A stretch of DNA of 64,000 bases from JABFRG01 sp038210445 (GCA_038210445.1 JBBQWQ010000008.1:62001-126000); one strand, 5' to 3'. Numbered from the stretch's first letter, positions 37,894 to 45,973 are shown. Numbers and translations are program-made. The notes: generated from the letters alone by a model not told the origin.

Positions 37894-38127
37894 ATGCGCG
37901 CACGCCCGAAGTCTGCCAAGTCCTCCGACCACGCACCCGAAGTGCCCGACCTCGCGGTCGTGGTGCACGAGATGCTCCACCACATCGATGCGATTCGCAT
38001 CCACCTCGAGGACCTCGCGGCGACGCTCGCAGTGCCGAAGAAGCGTGTCTCGAGGGCGAAGGCGCCGAGGCCCCGCGCTGGCGCGGCAAACGGCAACACG
38101 CGCCCGCGTGCGCGCGCCGTGATCTAG
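37894..38127 (+). CDS. Small basic protein, unknown function
   Basis: 77 residues. The central part is amphipathic and helical (DLAVVVHEMLHHIDAIRIHL), flanked by Lys/Arg/Ala/Pro-rich tails. No family is recognised and no Shine-Dalgarno is obvious. The stop TAG shares a CTAG with the stop of the convergent lipoprotein gene. Codon use fits the neighbours, which is the main reason for accepting it. Confidence 0.5.
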   Translation: MRARPKSAKSSDHAPEVPDLAVVVHEMLHHIDAIRIHLEDLAATLAVPKKRVSRAKAPRPRAGAANGNTRPRARAVI

Positions 38128-38543
38128 CGAGCGGGCACGCAGCGGCCGTCGTTGGCCTGGGCGCAGATGGAGAGCACCGACTGCGACGAGAGCAGGGTGC
38201 CGATGTCGGCGCACCGCGTGACCGGCCCGATGGGACAGAGCTGGTTGTCGCACAGGCACACCAGATCGTACTTGCTCCCCTCGATGCGAAAGCCGCACTC
38301 GGGGAAAAGATCCGGGTCTACCTGCGAGGTCGGGCACGGCGAGACGCCGAGGCAGAGCTGCACGCCGGTCTGCGGGTCCTTGCCGCAGTTGAGCCCTTGA
38401 ACGGCCCCGCCGGCCTCCGGTGAGAGGCTGGTGGCGGCGTCGGACTTGCTGCCGGCGTCGCTGGCGCCGGCGTCGGAGCTCACCTTGGGAAGGCCGCTGC
38501 ATCCGACGAGAGAACTGGCCACCAGCAGGGCGAGGACGCGCAT
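38124..38543 (-). CDS. Cys-rich lipoprotein
   Basis: 139 residues from ATG 38543 with AAGGTGG upstream. The signal ends SSLVGCSGL. A Asp/Ala/Ser/Gly spacer precedes a domain with about twelve cysteines (LNCGKDPQTGVQLCLG, PCPTSQ, ECGFRI, VCLCDNQLCPIG, RCADIG, CAQANDGRC). It is a disulfide-rich surface protein of unknown function, resembling other small lipoproteins in the window. Confidence 0.75.
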   Translation of the reverse strand: MRVLALLVASSLVGCSGLPKVSSDAGASDAGSKSDAATSLSPEAGGAVQGLNCGKDPQTGVQLCLGVSPCPTSQVDPDLFPECGFRIEGSKYDLVCLCDNQLCPIGPVTRCADIGTLLSSQSVLSICAQANDGRCVPAR

Positions 38544-38612
38544 GGCGGCCACCTTGCCGGGGCGCCTTCGGCGGGGCCAACTTTCCGGCCGTCGTCCGGT
38601 ACTATGGCGGAG

Positions 38613-39407
38613 ATGGACCAGGATCTCGAGTACACGGTCGATGCGGTGGTGCGCGCACTGCGCGATGCGCGCCGGGTGCTCTTCGTCACCGGCGCCGGCA
38701 TCAGCGCCGACTCGGGCCTTCCCACGTATCGCGGGGTCTCCGGGCTCTACGACGACGGACCCACAGAAGACGGCGTCTCCATCGAAGATGCCCTCTCGGG
38801 CGACATGCTGGCAGAGCATCCGGAGATCACCTGGCGGTACATCCGGGAGATCGAAGAGGCCTGCCGCGGCGCCGCCCCCAACGCCGCCCACGCGATCATC
38901 GCCAAGCTGCAGCGGCTCGCCGAGGGGCGCGTGCTGCTCACCCAGAACGTCGACGGGCTGCACCGCGCAGCGGGCTCGGCGTCGCCCATCGAGGTGCATG
39001 GAAACATCGACGAGCTTCGCTGCACCGCCTGCGCCTACCGGACCTCGGTTACGGACTACGCCGGCCTGCCGCCGCCGCCGGCGGTGCCCCGATGTCCCCG
39101 CTGCAACGCGGTGGTGCGTCCGGACGTGGTGCTCTTCGGGGAGACGCTCCCGGAAGCGGCCATCGGCAGGCTGCGAGAAGAGGTGGCCCAGGGCTTCGAT
39201 CTGGTGATCGTCATCGGCACCACGGTGGTGTTTCCCTACATCCAGGCGCCGGTGCTGCTCGCGGCGCGCGGCGGCCGCACGACGGTGGAGATCAACCCGG
39301 GCGATACCCTGCTCTCGGAGCTGGTCAGCCATCGGCTACGCATGGGCGCCGCCGATGCCATGCAGCGCATCTGGACCCGCTACCAGACGGTCTGCGGAGC
39401 CGAATAG
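38613..39407 (+). CDS. Sir2-family NAD-dependent protein deacylase
   Basis: 264 residues from ATG 38613. An ATG at 38604 overlaps TACTAT, which ends 7 nt before 38613, so I prefer the later start. Family motifs are TGAGISADSGLPTYRG (NAD binding), TQNVDGLH, VHGNIDELRC (catalytic His), zinc ligands CTAC and CPRC, and VVLFGETLP. Sirtuins remove acyl groups from lysines using NAD+, in the cytoplasm. Length is normal. It is divergent from the Cys-rich lipoprotein. Confidence 0.94.
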   Translation: MDQDLEYTVDAVVRALRDARRVLFVTGAGISADSGLPTYRGVSGLYDDGPTEDGVSIEDALSGDMLAEHPEITWRYIREIEEACRGAAPNAAHAIIAKLQRLAEGRVLLTQNVDGLHRAAGSASPIEVHGNIDELRCTACAYRTSVTDYAGLPPPPAVPRCPRCNAVVRPDVVLFGETLPEAAIGRLREEVAQGFDLVIVIGTTVVFPYIQAPVLLAARGGRTTVEINPGDTLLSELVSHRLRMGAADAMQRIWTRYQTVCGAE

Positions 39408-39453
39408 CCCAGGCGCGCCGCTCGGGAAGATTCGTGCTAGTGAGCCTCCCGTC

Positions 39454-41088
39454 GTGATCAGCTTTTCCAACGTATCCAAGCACTATGGCGGCCAGGTTCT
39501 CTTCGTCGAGGCCAGCTTTCAACTCAATCCCGGCGAAAAAGTCGGCTTGGTGGGTCCCAACGGGGCCGGCAAGTCCACCATCTTTCGCCTGATCCTTGGC
39601 GAAGAGCAGCCCGACGAGGGCGTGGTCGACAAGCCCAAGCGCATGACCCTCGGCTACTTCCGCCAGGACATCGGCGACCTCAAGGGCCGCTCGGTGCTGG
39701 GCGAAACGCTGAGCGGCGCCGGCGAGGCCGGCCGCCTGGGCGAAGAGATGGCGGAGCTCGAGACGAAGATGGCCGACCACACCGCCGACGACTTCGACCG
39801 CACGGTGGAGCGCTTCGGCGACGTGCAGGCTCGCTACCAGGAGCTGGGCGGCTACGAGCTGGCGGCGCAGGCGCACTCCATCCTCGCCGGCCTCGGCTTC
39901 GACGAAGACATGGTCGCGGGCGACGTCGGTCGCCTCTCCGGCGGGTGGAAGATGCGCGTGGCGCTGGCGCAGATTCTTCTGGCGCGCCCCGACGCGCTGC
40001 TCCTCGACGAGCCCACCAACTACCTCGACATCGAGTCCATCATCTGGCTCGAGGAGTTTCTGCGCGAGTACGAAGGCGCGGTCATGATGACCTGCCACGA
40101 TCGCGACGTCATGAACCGCGTGGTCTCCAAGATCGTCGAAATCGACGGCGGCGAGATTCGCAGCTACTCCGGCAACTACGAGTTTTACGAGGCGGCGCGC
40201 GCACTCGAGCAGGCTCGCCGCGAGGCCGAGTACGATCGCCAGCAGGCCATGCTCGCCAAGGAGCAGCGCTTCATCGATCGCTTCCGGGCCCAGGCGGCCA
40301 AGGCTTCGCAGGTTCAGAGCCGGGTGAAGAAGCTCGAGAAGATCGAGAAGGTGGAGCCGCCCCGGCGCATCATCGAGAAGACCTTCGATTTCCGGCGCCC
40401 GGAGCGCGGCGGTGACGACGTCTTCAAGATCGACAAGGTCTCCAAGACCTTCGGCAAGAAGACCGTGCACCAGGAGGTCTCGTGGCTGGTGCGTCGCGGA
40501 GAGCGGTGGGCGCTCATGGGCGAGAACGGCGCCGGCAAGACCACCTTGCTCAAGATGATGGCGGGCGCGCTCGACCCCGACGCGGGCGGCGTCACCATGG
40601 GTGCATCCTGCACCATGGGCTACTTCGCCCAGCACCAGATGGAGCAGCTCACCGGCGATCGCACCGTGCTCGAGGAGCTGGAGGCACACGCGCCGCTGGC
40701 CAACAAAGGCACCCTGCGTTCGCTCGCGGGCGCCTTCGGCTTTCATGGCGACGACCACGACAAGAAGATCTCGGTGCTCTCGGGCGGCGAAAAATCGCGG
40801 CTTTGCCTGGCCAAAATCCTGTTCGACGCACCCAACGTGCTGGTGCTCGACGAGCCCACCAACCATCTCGACATCGTCACCAAGCGCGCGCTGGTGAAGG
40901 CGCTCTCGTCGTACGAAGGCACCATCGTCTTCGTCTCCCACGATCGCGCCTTCCTCCGCGCCATCGCTTCGCGCATCGTCGAGCTGAAGCCGGGCAAGAC
41001 GCCCATCTTTTACGGCGGCAGCTACGACGAGTACGTGGCCAACTCCGGCCACGAAGCGCCCGGCATGCGCCCCCGCGTCGTCCGCTGA
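39454..41088 (+). CDS. ABC-F family ATP-binding protein (ribosome-associated type)
   Basis: 544 residues from GTG 39454, where homology begins. Two ATPase domains: VGPNGAGKST with LSGGWKMRVALAQ, then MGENGAGKTT with LSGGEKSRLCLAK. There are D boxes LLLDEPTNYLD and LVLDEPTNHLD and no membrane domain, which defines ABC-F. A charged linker with coiled-coil character (ALEQARREAEYDRQQAMLAK, VQSRVKKLEKIEKVEPP) separates the domains. ABC-F proteins act on translating ribosomes; which subfamily (EttA, Uup, YbiT or antibiotic-resistance type) is not decided here. Confidence 0.93.
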   Translation: MISFSNVSKHYGGQVLFVEASFQLNPGEKVGLVGPNGAGKSTIFRLILGEEQPDEGVVDKPKRMTLGYFRQDIGDLKGRSVLGETLSGAGEAGRLGEEMAELETKMADHTADDFDRTVERFGDVQARYQELGGYELAAQAHSILAGLGFDEDMVAGDVGRLSGGWKMRVALAQILLARPDALLLDEPTNYLDIESIIWLEEFLREYEGAVMMTCHDRDVMNRVVSKIVEIDGGEIRSYSGNYEFYEAARALEQARREAEYDRQQAMLAKEQRFIDRFRAQAAKASQVQSRVKKLEKIEKVEPPRRIIEKTFDFRRPERGGDDVFKIDKVSKTFGKKTVHQEVSWLVRRGERWALMGENGAGKTTLLKMMAGALDPDAGGVTMGASCTMGYFAQHQMEQLTGDRTVLEELEAHAPLANKGTLRSLAGAFGFHGDDHDKKISVLSGGEKSRLCLAKILFDAPNVLVLDEPTNHLDIVTKRALVKALSSYEGTIVFVSHDRAFLRAIASRIVELKPGKTPIFYGGSYDEYVANSGHEAPGMRPRVVR

Positions 41089-41152
41089 GGCGAACGCGTG
41101 CGCCGGAGCACCGGCGTGAAGAACGGCCTTCCTCACCCCCCATGTAGCTCCG

Positions 41153-41158
41153 TACAAT
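41153..41158 (+). promoter_or_regulatory. -10 TACAAT, leaderless geometry (LysR)
   Basis: A canonical TACAAT ends 6 nt before the ATG at 41165. Confidence 0.55.
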
Positions 41159-41164
41159 CGGCGC

Positions 41165-42064
41165 ATGAATGTACTGTCGTCGCTGGATAGTCTTCGGTAC
41201 TTTCTGGCGGCCGCGCGGGCGCTGAACTTTCGGCACGCGGCGCGCTCGGTGGCGCTCACGCCCACCGCCTTTGGCCAGCGCATCAAGCAGCTGGAAGAGC
41301 AGCTGGGGGCGCGGCTGTTCGCGCGCACCACGCGCTCGGTGACGCTGACCGAAGCGGGGCTCTTGCTCGTCACGGCGGCGGAGCAGTGCGTGGCCGCGGC
41401 CGATGCCTGCGCCCGGGTGGGGAGGACGGATCGCGCGCCGCTGGAGATGGAGATCACGCTCGGGACGCGGCAAGAGCTGGGCATGAGCTGGGTCATGCCG
41501 CAGCGTCGCCGGTTGGCCCGCCAGAGGCCGTGGCTCACCATGCACCTGTACTTCGGCTCCGGGCCCGATCTCCTCGTGCGGGTGAAAAACCACGAGATCG
41601 ACTGCGCCATCACCTCGACGCGGGTGGCCGATCGCAAGCTCGACTTCGTGCAGCTGCATCGAGAGGCCTACGCCTTGGTGGGCGCTCGCGGGCTGCTGGC
41701 CGAGTGCCCGCTTCGCCGCGACGAAGACGCCGCCCTGCACACGCTGGTGGACTCGAATGGCGAGATGCCGCTCTACCGGTACTTTCGCGATGCCCCCGGC
41801 GGTGGCGACCGACTGCGCTTCCGCCGCCACGTGTGGCTGGGCAGCATTGCGGCCATCCACGACGAGGTGCTGGCCGGCGCCGGGGTAGCGGTGCTACCCG
41901 AGTATCTGGTGCGGCGCGATCTCGCGTCGGGAAAGCTTTTGCGCGCGTTCCCCAAGGTGACGCTCCTCGACGACCACTTTCGCCTGGTGTTCCGCGCGCT
42001 CGACCCGCGCCGCGCGCTCTTCGAGACGCTGGCCGAAGACTTCCGCCGCGCCCCGCTTCGCTGA
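41165..42064 (+). CDS. LysR-family transcriptional regulator
   Basis: 299 residues. The N-terminal winged HTH is canonical (LRYFLAAARALNFRHAARSV, LTPTAFGQRIKQLEEQLGA, LFARTTRSVTLTEAG). A periplasmic-binding-like effector domain follows (MEITLGTRQELGMSWVMP, CAITSTRVADRKLDF, AIHDEVLAGAGVAVLPEYLV). It is convergent with the cNMP-binding gene and downstream of ABC-F, with no divergent partner. The target is unknown. Confidence 0.93.
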   Translation: MNVLSSLDSLRYFLAAARALNFRHAARSVALTPTAFGQRIKQLEEQLGARLFARTTRSVTLTEAGLLLVTAAEQCVAAADACARVGRTDRAPLEMEITLGTRQELGMSWVMPQRRRLARQRPWLTMHLYFGSGPDLLVRVKNHEIDCAITSTRVADRKLDFVQLHREAYALVGARGLLAECPLRRDEDAALHTLVDSNGEMPLYRYFRDAPGGGDRLRFRRHVWLGSIAAIHDEVLAGAGVAVLPEYLVRRDLASGKLLRAFPKVTLLDDHFRLVFRALDPRRALFETLAEDFRRAPLR

Positions 42065-42069
42065 CGCCA

Positions 42070-42951
42070 TCAGGTTCGCTCGACGTGCCCGCGCTCGGAG
42101 TGGGGCGATCCGTGGTTCGAGGGGCCCTTTTCCATGCGCTGGAGGCGCGCAAGAATGTCGGCGTTGAGGAGATCGAGCTTCTCGTGCAGATGCTGGATCT
42201 GCAGCTCCGCCTTCAGGTTCACGTCGTACTCGATGTCGGAGCGCACGCGCTCGCGCTCCACCTGGCGGTTCTGGCTGAGGAGCACGAACACGCTGAGGAT
42301 GATGGCCTCGAGGGAGACCACCAGGGTCAAGAAGCCGAACGGGAAGGGGTCGAAGTTCCCGAACGGGAAGAGCTTCACGTTCAGGATGATCCACACGAAG
42401 AACGCGCCCAGGTGAATGAAGAGAAATGGCAAGCTGCCGCTGAACCCGGCGATCCAGTCGGCCGTCTTCATGACCATGCTGCGGTTGTCGACCACTTCTT
42501 CGTTCACGTTGCGCGCTGCGGTGTTGCGCAGCAGCATGGCGTTCTGACGAAGCCGGCGGCCGGTGGCGCCCAGAAGGTCGAACACCGACTCCGGCTTGAG
42601 CCGGAACAGCTCGTCGAGATCGCCGCGGTCGATGGCCAGCGCCTCGCCATCCTCCAGTACGATGGCGGTGGCGGTGCGTGGCCCCTCGTCGAGGAGCGAG
42701 ATCTCACCGAAAAAGTCCCCGGCGGACGAGACCTCGAACACCAGCTTGTCGCCGGTCTTGGTCTTCACCGAGAGCTCCACTTGGCCAGACTTCACCACGT
42801 ACATGGTGTCGCCGGGATCGCCGTAGCGAAACAGGGTGTCGCCGGTCTTCAAGTGGGTGACGTCCACCCGCTCCGCCAGGAGCGTTCGTTCGGCTTCGTC
42901 GAGGAGCGCAAAGAGCGGGATCTCGGCGAGAAACTCGGCGTTGGTGGTCAT
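42070..42951 (-). CDS. Cyclic-nucleotide-binding domain fused to DUF1003 membrane domain
   Basis: 293 residues. Residues about 10-130 form a cNMP-binding domain (VTHLKTGDTLFRYGDPGDTM, FFGEISLLDEGPRTATAIV). The DUF1003 part follows with two membrane helices (LPFLFIHLGAFFVWIILNV, GFLTLVVSLEAIILSVFVLL), then a DNA-free helical tail (QNRQVERERVRSDIEYD-like, LNADILARLQRME). It probably senses a cyclic nucleotide at the inner membrane; the output is unknown. Confidence 0.87.
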   Translation of the reverse strand: MTTNAEFLAEIPLFALLDEAERTLLAERVDVTHLKTGDTLFRYGDPGDTMYVVKSGQVELSVKTKTGDKLVFEVSSAGDFFGEISLLDEGPRTATAIVLEDGEALAIDRGDLDELFRLKPESVFDLLGATGRRLRQNAMLLRNTAARNVNEEVVDNRSMVMKTADWIAGFSGSLPFLFIHLGAFFVWIILNVKLFPFGNFDPFPFGFLTLVVSLEAIILSVFVLLSQNRQVERERVRSDIEYDVNLKAELQIQHLHEKLDLLNADILARLQRMEKGPSNHGSPHSERGHVERT

Positions 42952-43105
42952 GTCATGGGGATATCACAGGTCATGCTCGCGGTTCCGCGGCGAAAAGAAG
43001 CTCAAGGAACCTTCAGGGAGCGCCGGGAAAGAGCTCGCGTACGCGCTTCAGGCCCTGCACTTGCTTGGGGTCGACCTTCGCCCGCTCCCCGGCGCGCGGT
43101 TCCTC

Positions 43106-43111
43106 TATCGT
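43106..43111 (+). promoter_or_regulatory. -10-like TATCGT, leaderless geometry (GST)
   Basis: TATCGT ends 6 nt before the ATG at 43118. Confidence 0.45.
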
Positions 43112-43117
43112 GCGCCC

Positions 43118-43825
43118 ATGCCCATCGTCCTCCACCAGCCCACCACGCGCCCCTGGGGCATGCCCAACCTGTCGCCGTTTTGCGCCAAGCTCGAGACCTA
43201 CCTGCGCTTTCGCGAGATTCCCTTCGAGGTGCGACCGCCCGACATGCGCCGAGCGCCCAAGGGCAAGGTGCCCTACGTGACGCTCGAAGACGGCCGGCTC
43301 ATCTCCGACTCGCAGCTGGTCATCGAGCACCTCGAGGAGGCGCAGGGCCCAGGCCTCGACGCGCACCTGAGCCCTCACGATCGCGCGCAAGGGCGCGTGG
43401 TGCAGCGCATGCTCGACGAGGCGTACTACTTCGTGGCGATGTACCTGCGCTGGGGCGACGAGGGCGCCGCCGACGTGCTGCGGCCGGAGTTTAGCAAGGT
43501 GCTCCCGAGCTTCTTGCGCATCGCGTTCCCACTCATCGTTCGCAAGGTGAAGGGCGCCCTCAAGAGCCAGGGCACCGGCCGCCACAGCCGCGAAGAGGTG
43601 CAGGCCATGGGCATGAAAGACTGGGACGCGCTCAGCGTGCTCCTCGCCGACAAGCCGTACATCCTCGGCGACCGCCCCTCGACCGCCGACTGCTCCCTCT
43701 ACGCCTTCATCGTGGGCTCCTCGCGCTTTCCCCACGATTCGCCGGTGCAAGCCCACCTCAAGGCGAAGGAAAACCTCATGGCCTACCGAGAGCGCATCCG
43801 CGCCCGCTACTATCCGGACCTCTAA
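43118..43825 (+). CDS. Glutathione S-transferase-like protein
   Basis: 235 residues from ATG 43118. The N-terminal thioredoxin-like fold has FCAKLETYLRFREIPFEVR, the KVPYVTLEDG cis-Pro loop and ISDSQLVIEHLE. The C-terminal helical domain has GDRPSTADCSLYAFIVG. It resembles the FAXC/metaxin-like GST branch. The substrate is unknown. tRNA-Glu follows 76 bp downstream. Confidence 0.87.
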   Translation: MPIVLHQPTTRPWGMPNLSPFCAKLETYLRFREIPFEVRPPDMRRAPKGKVPYVTLEDGRLISDSQLVIEHLEEAQGPGLDAHLSPHDRAQGRVVQRMLDEAYYFVAMYLRWGDEGAADVLRPEFSKVLPSFLRIAFPLIVRKVKGALKSQGTGRHSREEVQAMGMKDWDALSVLLADKPYILGDRPSTADCSLYAFIVGSSRFPHDSPVQAHLKAKENLMAYRERIRARYYPDL

Positions 43826-43858
43826 ATAGCCTCATCTGGCCCTCGGGCTTTTCTCCCC

Positions 43859-43887
43859 TTTACAGCGGCCGGCGGGAACGCTAGGTT
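43859..43887 (+). promoter_or_regulatory. Sigma70-type promoter of tRNA-Glu
   Basis: TTTACA (43859-43864), 17-bp spacer, TAGGTT (43882-43887). The predicted start lies about 7 bp further, just before the tRNA at 43902. Confidence 0.6.
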
Positions 43888-43901
43888 CCGCCCGCTTCCA
43901 A

Positions 43902-43975
43902 GTCCCTATCGTCTAGTTGGCCCAGGACGGCGGCTTTTCACGTCGCTAACGGGGGTTCGAATCCCCCTGGGGACG
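43902..43975 (+). tRNA. tRNA-Glu (anticodon TTC)
   Basis: The 74-nt cloverleaf has acceptor GTCCCTA/TGGGGAC, anticodon stem GCGGC/GTCGC around loop TTTTCAC with TTC at positions 34-36, and T arm GGGGG-TTCGAAT-CCCCC. CCA is not encoded. Promoter and hairpin terminator flank it closely, so this is an independent unit. An open frame on the opposite strand is the antisense artefact. Confidence 0.95.
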
Positions 43976-43983
43976 CCCAGGTT

Positions 43984-44007
43984 CCGCACGCGTCGTCCCG
44001 CGTGCGG
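43984..44007 (+). terminator. Strong hairpin after tRNA-Glu
   Basis: CCGCACGCG-TCGTCC-CGCGTGCGG, nine perfect G/C-rich pairs, 8 bp after the tRNA. There is no T tract, but it is the natural 3' boundary. Confidence 0.65.
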
Positions 44008-44052
44008 ACACACTCTCCTCCCAGCGCACAGCGGGAGGTATGCTGATCGGCG

Positions 44053-44460
44053 ATGCAAGCCGAGAGCCTTCCGGAGCGCCAGCTCGCCGGCGCGTCGTTC
44101 TCGGACTTCGCCGGCTTCTGCGCGTGCTTCTCGGCGCAGGTGCTCCGCGGCGAGTACGCGTGGACCGGCAACCTCGACGCATTCAACGACATTCTCCGCG
44201 GCGGCTTCGGGACCCCCGACGGGCCGTGGTGCCTTCGGTGGACGCGTTCGAGCCGGTCCCGGGAGACACTGGGCTGGGAGGCCACGCGCCGCAGGTTCGA
44301 ACAGCTGCTCGAAACCTGTCACCCGCAGAACGTCGACCACGTCCGCGCCGAGCTGATTCGCATCGCGCGCCGGGAGGGCGACACGCTCTTCGACCTGGTG
44401 GTCGCCATCCTTCGCGAGCACGAGACCGACGGATCCATGAAGCTCGTGCTCGAACCCTGA
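44053..44460 (+). CDS. Barstar-like ribonuclease inhibitor
   Basis: 135 residues. The core NLDAFNDILRGGFGTPDGPW, then LRWTRSSRSRETLGWEATRR and LLETCHPQN, follow the barstar-family layout (barnase inhibitor). The family binds and blocks secreted or contact-delivered RNases. No RNase gene is adjacent, so it may be an orphan immunity gene. TATGCT lies 8 nt before the ATG. It sits immediately after tRNA-Glu, in a patch with other accessory-looking genes. Confidence 0.75.
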   Translation: MQAESLPERQLAGASFSDFAGFCACFSAQVLRGEYAWTGNLDAFNDILRGGFGTPDGPWCLRWTRSSRSRETLGWEATRRRFEQLLETCHPQNVDHVRAELIRIARREGDTLFDLVVAILREHETDGSMKLVLEP

Positions 44461-44468
44461 GCGATGGG

Positions 44469-44711
44469 TTGCAACTTCTCGTGGATGAGCGGTGCGAACG
44501 CTGGCGGCTTCACGCACCGCAGATGCGCCTCGCAGGTGAGGGCTGGACCGCGCCGCGCGTCGACCGGCCCGCCACCCTCGCAGAGGCATCGACCCGGGCC
44601 GCGTGTCGCATGGTAGCGGCAGTCTGGCTCGCGCGCCGGCACGTTCTCGACGCTACCTCGCAGCGCTCGTGCCCACTCATGCGCTGCAAAGCTCTGCTTC
44701 CGCCGCGATGA
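44469..44711 (+). CDS. Possible small hypothetical protein after barstar
   Basis: An 80-residue frame from TTG 44469, 8 bp after the barstar stop. The first 60 residues look coding (MQLLVDERCERWRLHAPQMR, GEGWTAPRVDRPATLAEAST), including Pro and Ala codons typical of the region. The end (LMRCKALLPPR) looks random. There is no ATG or Shine-Dalgarno, so it may be non-coding or the remains of a gene. Included because the codon pattern favours this frame. Confidence 0.35.
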   Translation: MQLLVDERCERWRLHAPQMRLAGEGWTAPRVDRPATLAEASTRAACRMVAAVWLARRHVLDATSQRSCPLMRCKALLPPR

Positions 44712-44732
44712 TGCTGCGCAGGCGCGCCGGCA

Positions 44733-45041
44733 CTAGGTGCTCGCGGATTCCGGCGAGAGCTCCCCAGTGACAGGTGTGCACTGGGCGAAAAGGCTGTCGA
44801 ACTCTTCCCAGTCGGCATCGGGAGCGGCGCTGCCCATAGGCTCTCGCCCCGCGTTCAGTTCGTGAAGGGCAAACATGTTCGCGGCTTCCACGATCATCTG
44901 AAATGCGTGGGCCGGGTTGTTGCCTTGGCTGACGACGTCGAAATCGAGGCAATGGGCGACCCATTGCCCCGGGAGGTCAGGCGCCTCTCGAACGACAACG
45001 CGCAAGAAGTATCGGCGTTCTTCCGCGAACATCACTTGCAC
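44733..45041 (-). CDS. HicB-like antitoxin-family protein, orphan
   Basis: 102 residues from GTG 45041 (ATG 45032 is possible). The core GQWVAHCLDFDVVSQGNNPA and EAANMFALHELNAG match the HicB/DUF1902-like fold. HicB neutralises the HicA ribonuclease in type II toxin-antitoxin modules. No HicA is found on either side: upstream is an HAD fragment and downstream are short frames of no resemblance. There is no C-terminal DNA-binding domain either. It is an orphan, either a solitary HicB-like regulator or the survivor of a broken module. AAGGG precedes the start. Confidence 0.72.
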   Translation of the reverse strand: MQVMFAEERRYFLRVVVREAPDLPGQWVAHCLDFDVVSQGNNPAHAFQMIVEAANMFALHELNAGREPMGSAAPDADWEEFDSLFAQCTPVTGELSPESAST

Positions 45042-45092
45042 CCTTGAACCGCTCCCATGTTCCTGATGCTAGCGATGCGCGGTATCTGCCGC

Positions 45093-45120
45093 TATCAATT
45101 CGCATCAACGACAATTGATA
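45093..45120. promoter_or_regulatory. Perfect inverted repeat upstream of the HicB-like gene
   Basis: TATCAATT and AATTGATA (8-bp arms, 12-bp spacer), centred about 65 bp before the HicB-like start. It is strongly AT-rich in a GC-rich region. This could be an operator or a rearrangement scar. Confidence 0.6.
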
Positions 45121-45123
45121 TCG

Positions 45124-45231
45124 GGTGGTTAGCGCCGCGGCACGGGGGCGTTGCACGAGGTCGGTCTCGTCGATGGCGTCGGTCTCGCGGTTGAGTACGC
45201 CGTCGAAGTCGAGAAAGGCCACCCGCATCAC
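45124..45231 (-). pseudogene. Truncated HAD-like gene, N-terminal fragment
   Basis: Starting at GTG 45231/ATG 45228, the frame reads MRVAFLDFDGVLNRETDAID, with DxDGVLN of the HAD nucleophile motif. Family resemblance is lost after about 35 residues, next to the inverted repeat at 45093-45120. The remaining HAD core (the K and DD motifs) is absent. It overlaps the reductase stop, as an operon partner would. I interpret it as truncated by deletion or rearrangement. Confidence 0.65.
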
Positions 45232-45782
45232 GGGCGCTCGGAGCTCGTCGCGCGCTTCTTCACGCGGAAGCGCAGGTTGGTGACGGCGCCCGCCTGGGAG
45301 ACCTCGAGCGGCTCAAGGTGCATGGCGGAGCCGGCGCGCCGGTAGAAGGGCAGGCCTTCGCCGAGGAGGAGCGGGGCCACGTGCACCAGGATCTCGTCGA
45401 CCAGGCCGGCGCTGAGGCACTGCTTGGCGACGTTGGCGCCCAGGACCACCAGGTCCTTCTTGCCCGCGGCGGCGAGGGCGGCGCGGACGGCGTACATCAC
45501 CTCGCCCGAGAGGAACGTGACGCCCGCGGGCGTGGCGTCCGGCGTGCGATGGGTGAGCACGAACTGCGGGATCCCCGGCGGGACGAGCGTCTCCGCTCGC
45601 TCTGGAGGCGCGAGCCTCACGTCGTAGCTCCGGCGTCCCACCAGGAGCGCGCCGGTCTCCGCAGTCACGCGCTCCGCAGCCGGATTGGGCCCTGCGTGCT
45701 CGAAAACCCACTCCATCGCGTCGTGCGGGCCTGCGACGAAGCCGTCGAGGGAGATCGTCGCGTGCCAGAGAACCTTGCCCAT
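45228..45782 (-). CDS. RibD C-terminal/dihydrofolate reductase-like protein
   Basis: 184 residues from ATG 45782. KVLWHATISLDGFVAGPHDA, GALLVGRRSYDVRL, KDLVVLGANVAKQCLSAGLV and DEILVHVAPLLLGEGLPFY are characteristic of the RibD_C/DHFR-like reductase family. These use NADPH; the substrate of single-domain members is usually unknown. TACCAT lies 9 nt before the ATG. The stop overlaps the start of the truncated HAD gene, so the pair formed an operon. Confidence 0.88.
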   Translation of the reverse strand: MGKVLWHATISLDGFVAGPHDAMEWVFEHAGPNPAAERVTAETGALLVGRRSYDVRLAPPERAETLVPPGIPQFVLTHRTPDATPAGVTFLSGEVMYAVRAALAAAGKKDLVVLGANVAKQCLSAGLVDEILVHVAPLLLGEGLPFYRRAGSAMHLEPLEVSQAGAVTNLRFRVKKRATSSERP

Positions 45783-45852
45783 GGACCCATCATGGTAGCA
45801 CCTGCGCAAGGTGCACGGGACCCGCCTCACCGCAGCAACCGTGTCTCGCTTT

Positions 45853-45886
45853 CCCTCTCGCGAAGCGACAGGGGCCGGGGAGAGGG
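45853..45886. repeat. Intergenic inverted element CCCTCTC...GAGAGGG
   Basis: CCCTCTC (45853-45859) and GAGAGGG (45880-45886) pair with a GC-rich 20-nt loop. It lies in the gene-free stretch 45783-46115, beside the longer repeat. Confidence 0.45.
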
Positions 45887-45973
45887 GACACGCATCTCCG
45901 CGGAGCGCACTGCGAAAACCCCTCACTTCGCTCCTAAGAAACCGGCCGGCGAACCACTCCGTTCCCTTTCGCG

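Noticed and set aside
43906..44589. Minus-strand protein across tRNA-Glu
   Set aside because: Its core comes from the antisense of the tRNA, a known annotation artefact.
44677..44964. HicA toxin next to the HicB-like gene
   Set aside because: The short frames here lack the HicA pattern of dsRBD-like fold and catalytic His; they are shadows.
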